NCBI RefSeq assembly: GCF_014651015.1
Contig: NZ_BMWB01000026.1
Span: forward strand, 1-64,000
Source of the DNA: Streptomyces xantholiticus
Lineage (GTDB): Bacteria > Actinomycetota > Actinomycetes > Streptomycetales > Streptomycetaceae
Reading direction: 5' to 3'
Length of the DNA: 64,000 nt
The notes beneath the pieces are model-generated. The model was not told the DNA's origin. It did no database searches and saw nothing but the letters and a program-made list of their open reading frames with translations. A program made the translations under genes and the position numbers. Of this stretch, positions 63,598 through 64,000 are shown one piece after another. Each line of letters starts with the position of its first letter. The first letter of the stretch is position 1.

Positions 63598-64000
63598 TCT
63601 TCAAGCGCGGGTCGCTGCGGAGAACAACCCGTCCACCCCCCTCGGGTCACCCCCATTCCCCCATCCGGGTGACCGCCCCAGGAGCGGACCGACCCGCGCT
63701 TCGCCCGGTGTCCTCGACCGCCGGCGGGGCCGACCGGCGACCGGGCCGCAGGGCCCGGGGCGGAGTCCCCGACCCCAGGGCCAGGCCCACCTGGGAGGCA
63801 CACCACGCCCGGCCAGGTATAGAGGGGTCGGGCCGAGACAGAGTCGCGACGGGGCGGGCAAGCCCGGCCTCGCCGACGACGAGCCATGCGGCCGGCACAG
63901 CGGCCCCGACGGATCGGACAGCGCCGGGCACCAAGCGGCTGAGGCGTGGGGTCCGGGGCGGCACCCCGACGGCAGGGACAAGACCAGTCCCGCGCGGGGC
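63598..64000. repeat. Right-edge intergenic sequence with degenerate Streptomyces-type repeats
   Basis: 403 bp without a convincing gene; open frames here are Pro/Arg/Gly-rich shadows. Two degenerate copies of the dispersed element seen at 19982 occur: GGGCCCGGGGCGGAGTCCCC near 63750-63770 and GCGGCTGAGGCGTGGGG followed by CCGGGGCGGCACCCCGA near 63935-63970. The promoter of the large fusion gene should be close to 63600-63700. Confidence 0.5.

Overview
The window is high-GC actinobacterial DNA with Streptomyces character: strong G/C third-codon bias, many GTG and TTG starts, GTGA/ATGA stop-start overlaps, long GC-rich hairpin terminators, an SsrA tag of the actinobacterial type, and a gene order (murA, hup, malic enzyme, helD, anti-sigma/sigma, nnaR, narK, mat genes, ssrA, smpB, ftsX, ftsE, prfB, pkaB, pkaA) that I recognise from the chromosomal core of Streptomyces species. 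No phage, integrase, transposase or CRISPR array is visible; this is chromosome, not a mobile island.

Layout. (1) 1-6750: the 3' part of one membrane Ser/Thr kinase with a PQQ-type beta-propeller, a complete paralogue, then on the other strand a mycosin protease and two WXG-like proteins, a small satellite of a type VII secretion (T7SS) system. (2) 6848-11504: a three-gene xanthine-dehydrogenase-type molybdoenzyme operon (FAD, 2Fe-2S and molybdopterin subunits). (3) 11822-16710: a sugar ABC importer (binding lipoprotein, two permeases) followed by a GH20 beta-N-acetylhexosaminidase lacking a signal peptide, which suggests import and cytosolic cleavage of GlcNAc oligosaccharides. (4) 16948-27300: DUF3039, YqgE, murA, HU, NAD-malic enzyme, HelD, RsuA/SigU and a CGNR regulator. 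(5) 27389-30109: nnaR and narK, each with a candidate GlnR box, forming a nitrogen-control block. (6) 30059-34131: matA-matB-acyltransferase for an extracellular PNAG-like polysaccharide. (7) 34853-44422: tmRNA/SmpB, an S41 protease, FtsX/FtsE, a collagen-like sortase substrate, RF2 and kinases PkaB/PkaA. (8) 44855-51958: a ubiquitin-like/FHA/FtsK ATPase and a second sugar ABC importer whose first permease carries an unusual ~145-residue insertion. (9) 52114-63597: a cell-wall glycopolymer cluster with three GT2-TagF fusion proteins, a GT2-methyltransferase fusion, an EamA-type small membrane protein and a GT-C type mannosyltransferase-like protein.

Themes linking the genes are envelope building and remodelling (murA, mat genes, TagF cluster, ftsEX, sortase substrate), transmembrane kinase signalling (four kinases), and nutrient sensing (two sugar importers, nitrate). 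The observations I rate highest are: Tat-like motifs inside the kinase/propeller proteins, apparent loss of the catalytic glutamate in the molybdoenzyme subunit, an insertion domain in an ABC permease, a degenerate GT2 domain in one TagF fusion, the ubiquitin-like/FHA/FtsK fusion, and two GlnR-type boxes with an adjacent inverted repeat around nnaR and narK. All family assignments are from reading the translated sequence and memory of families; no search was run.
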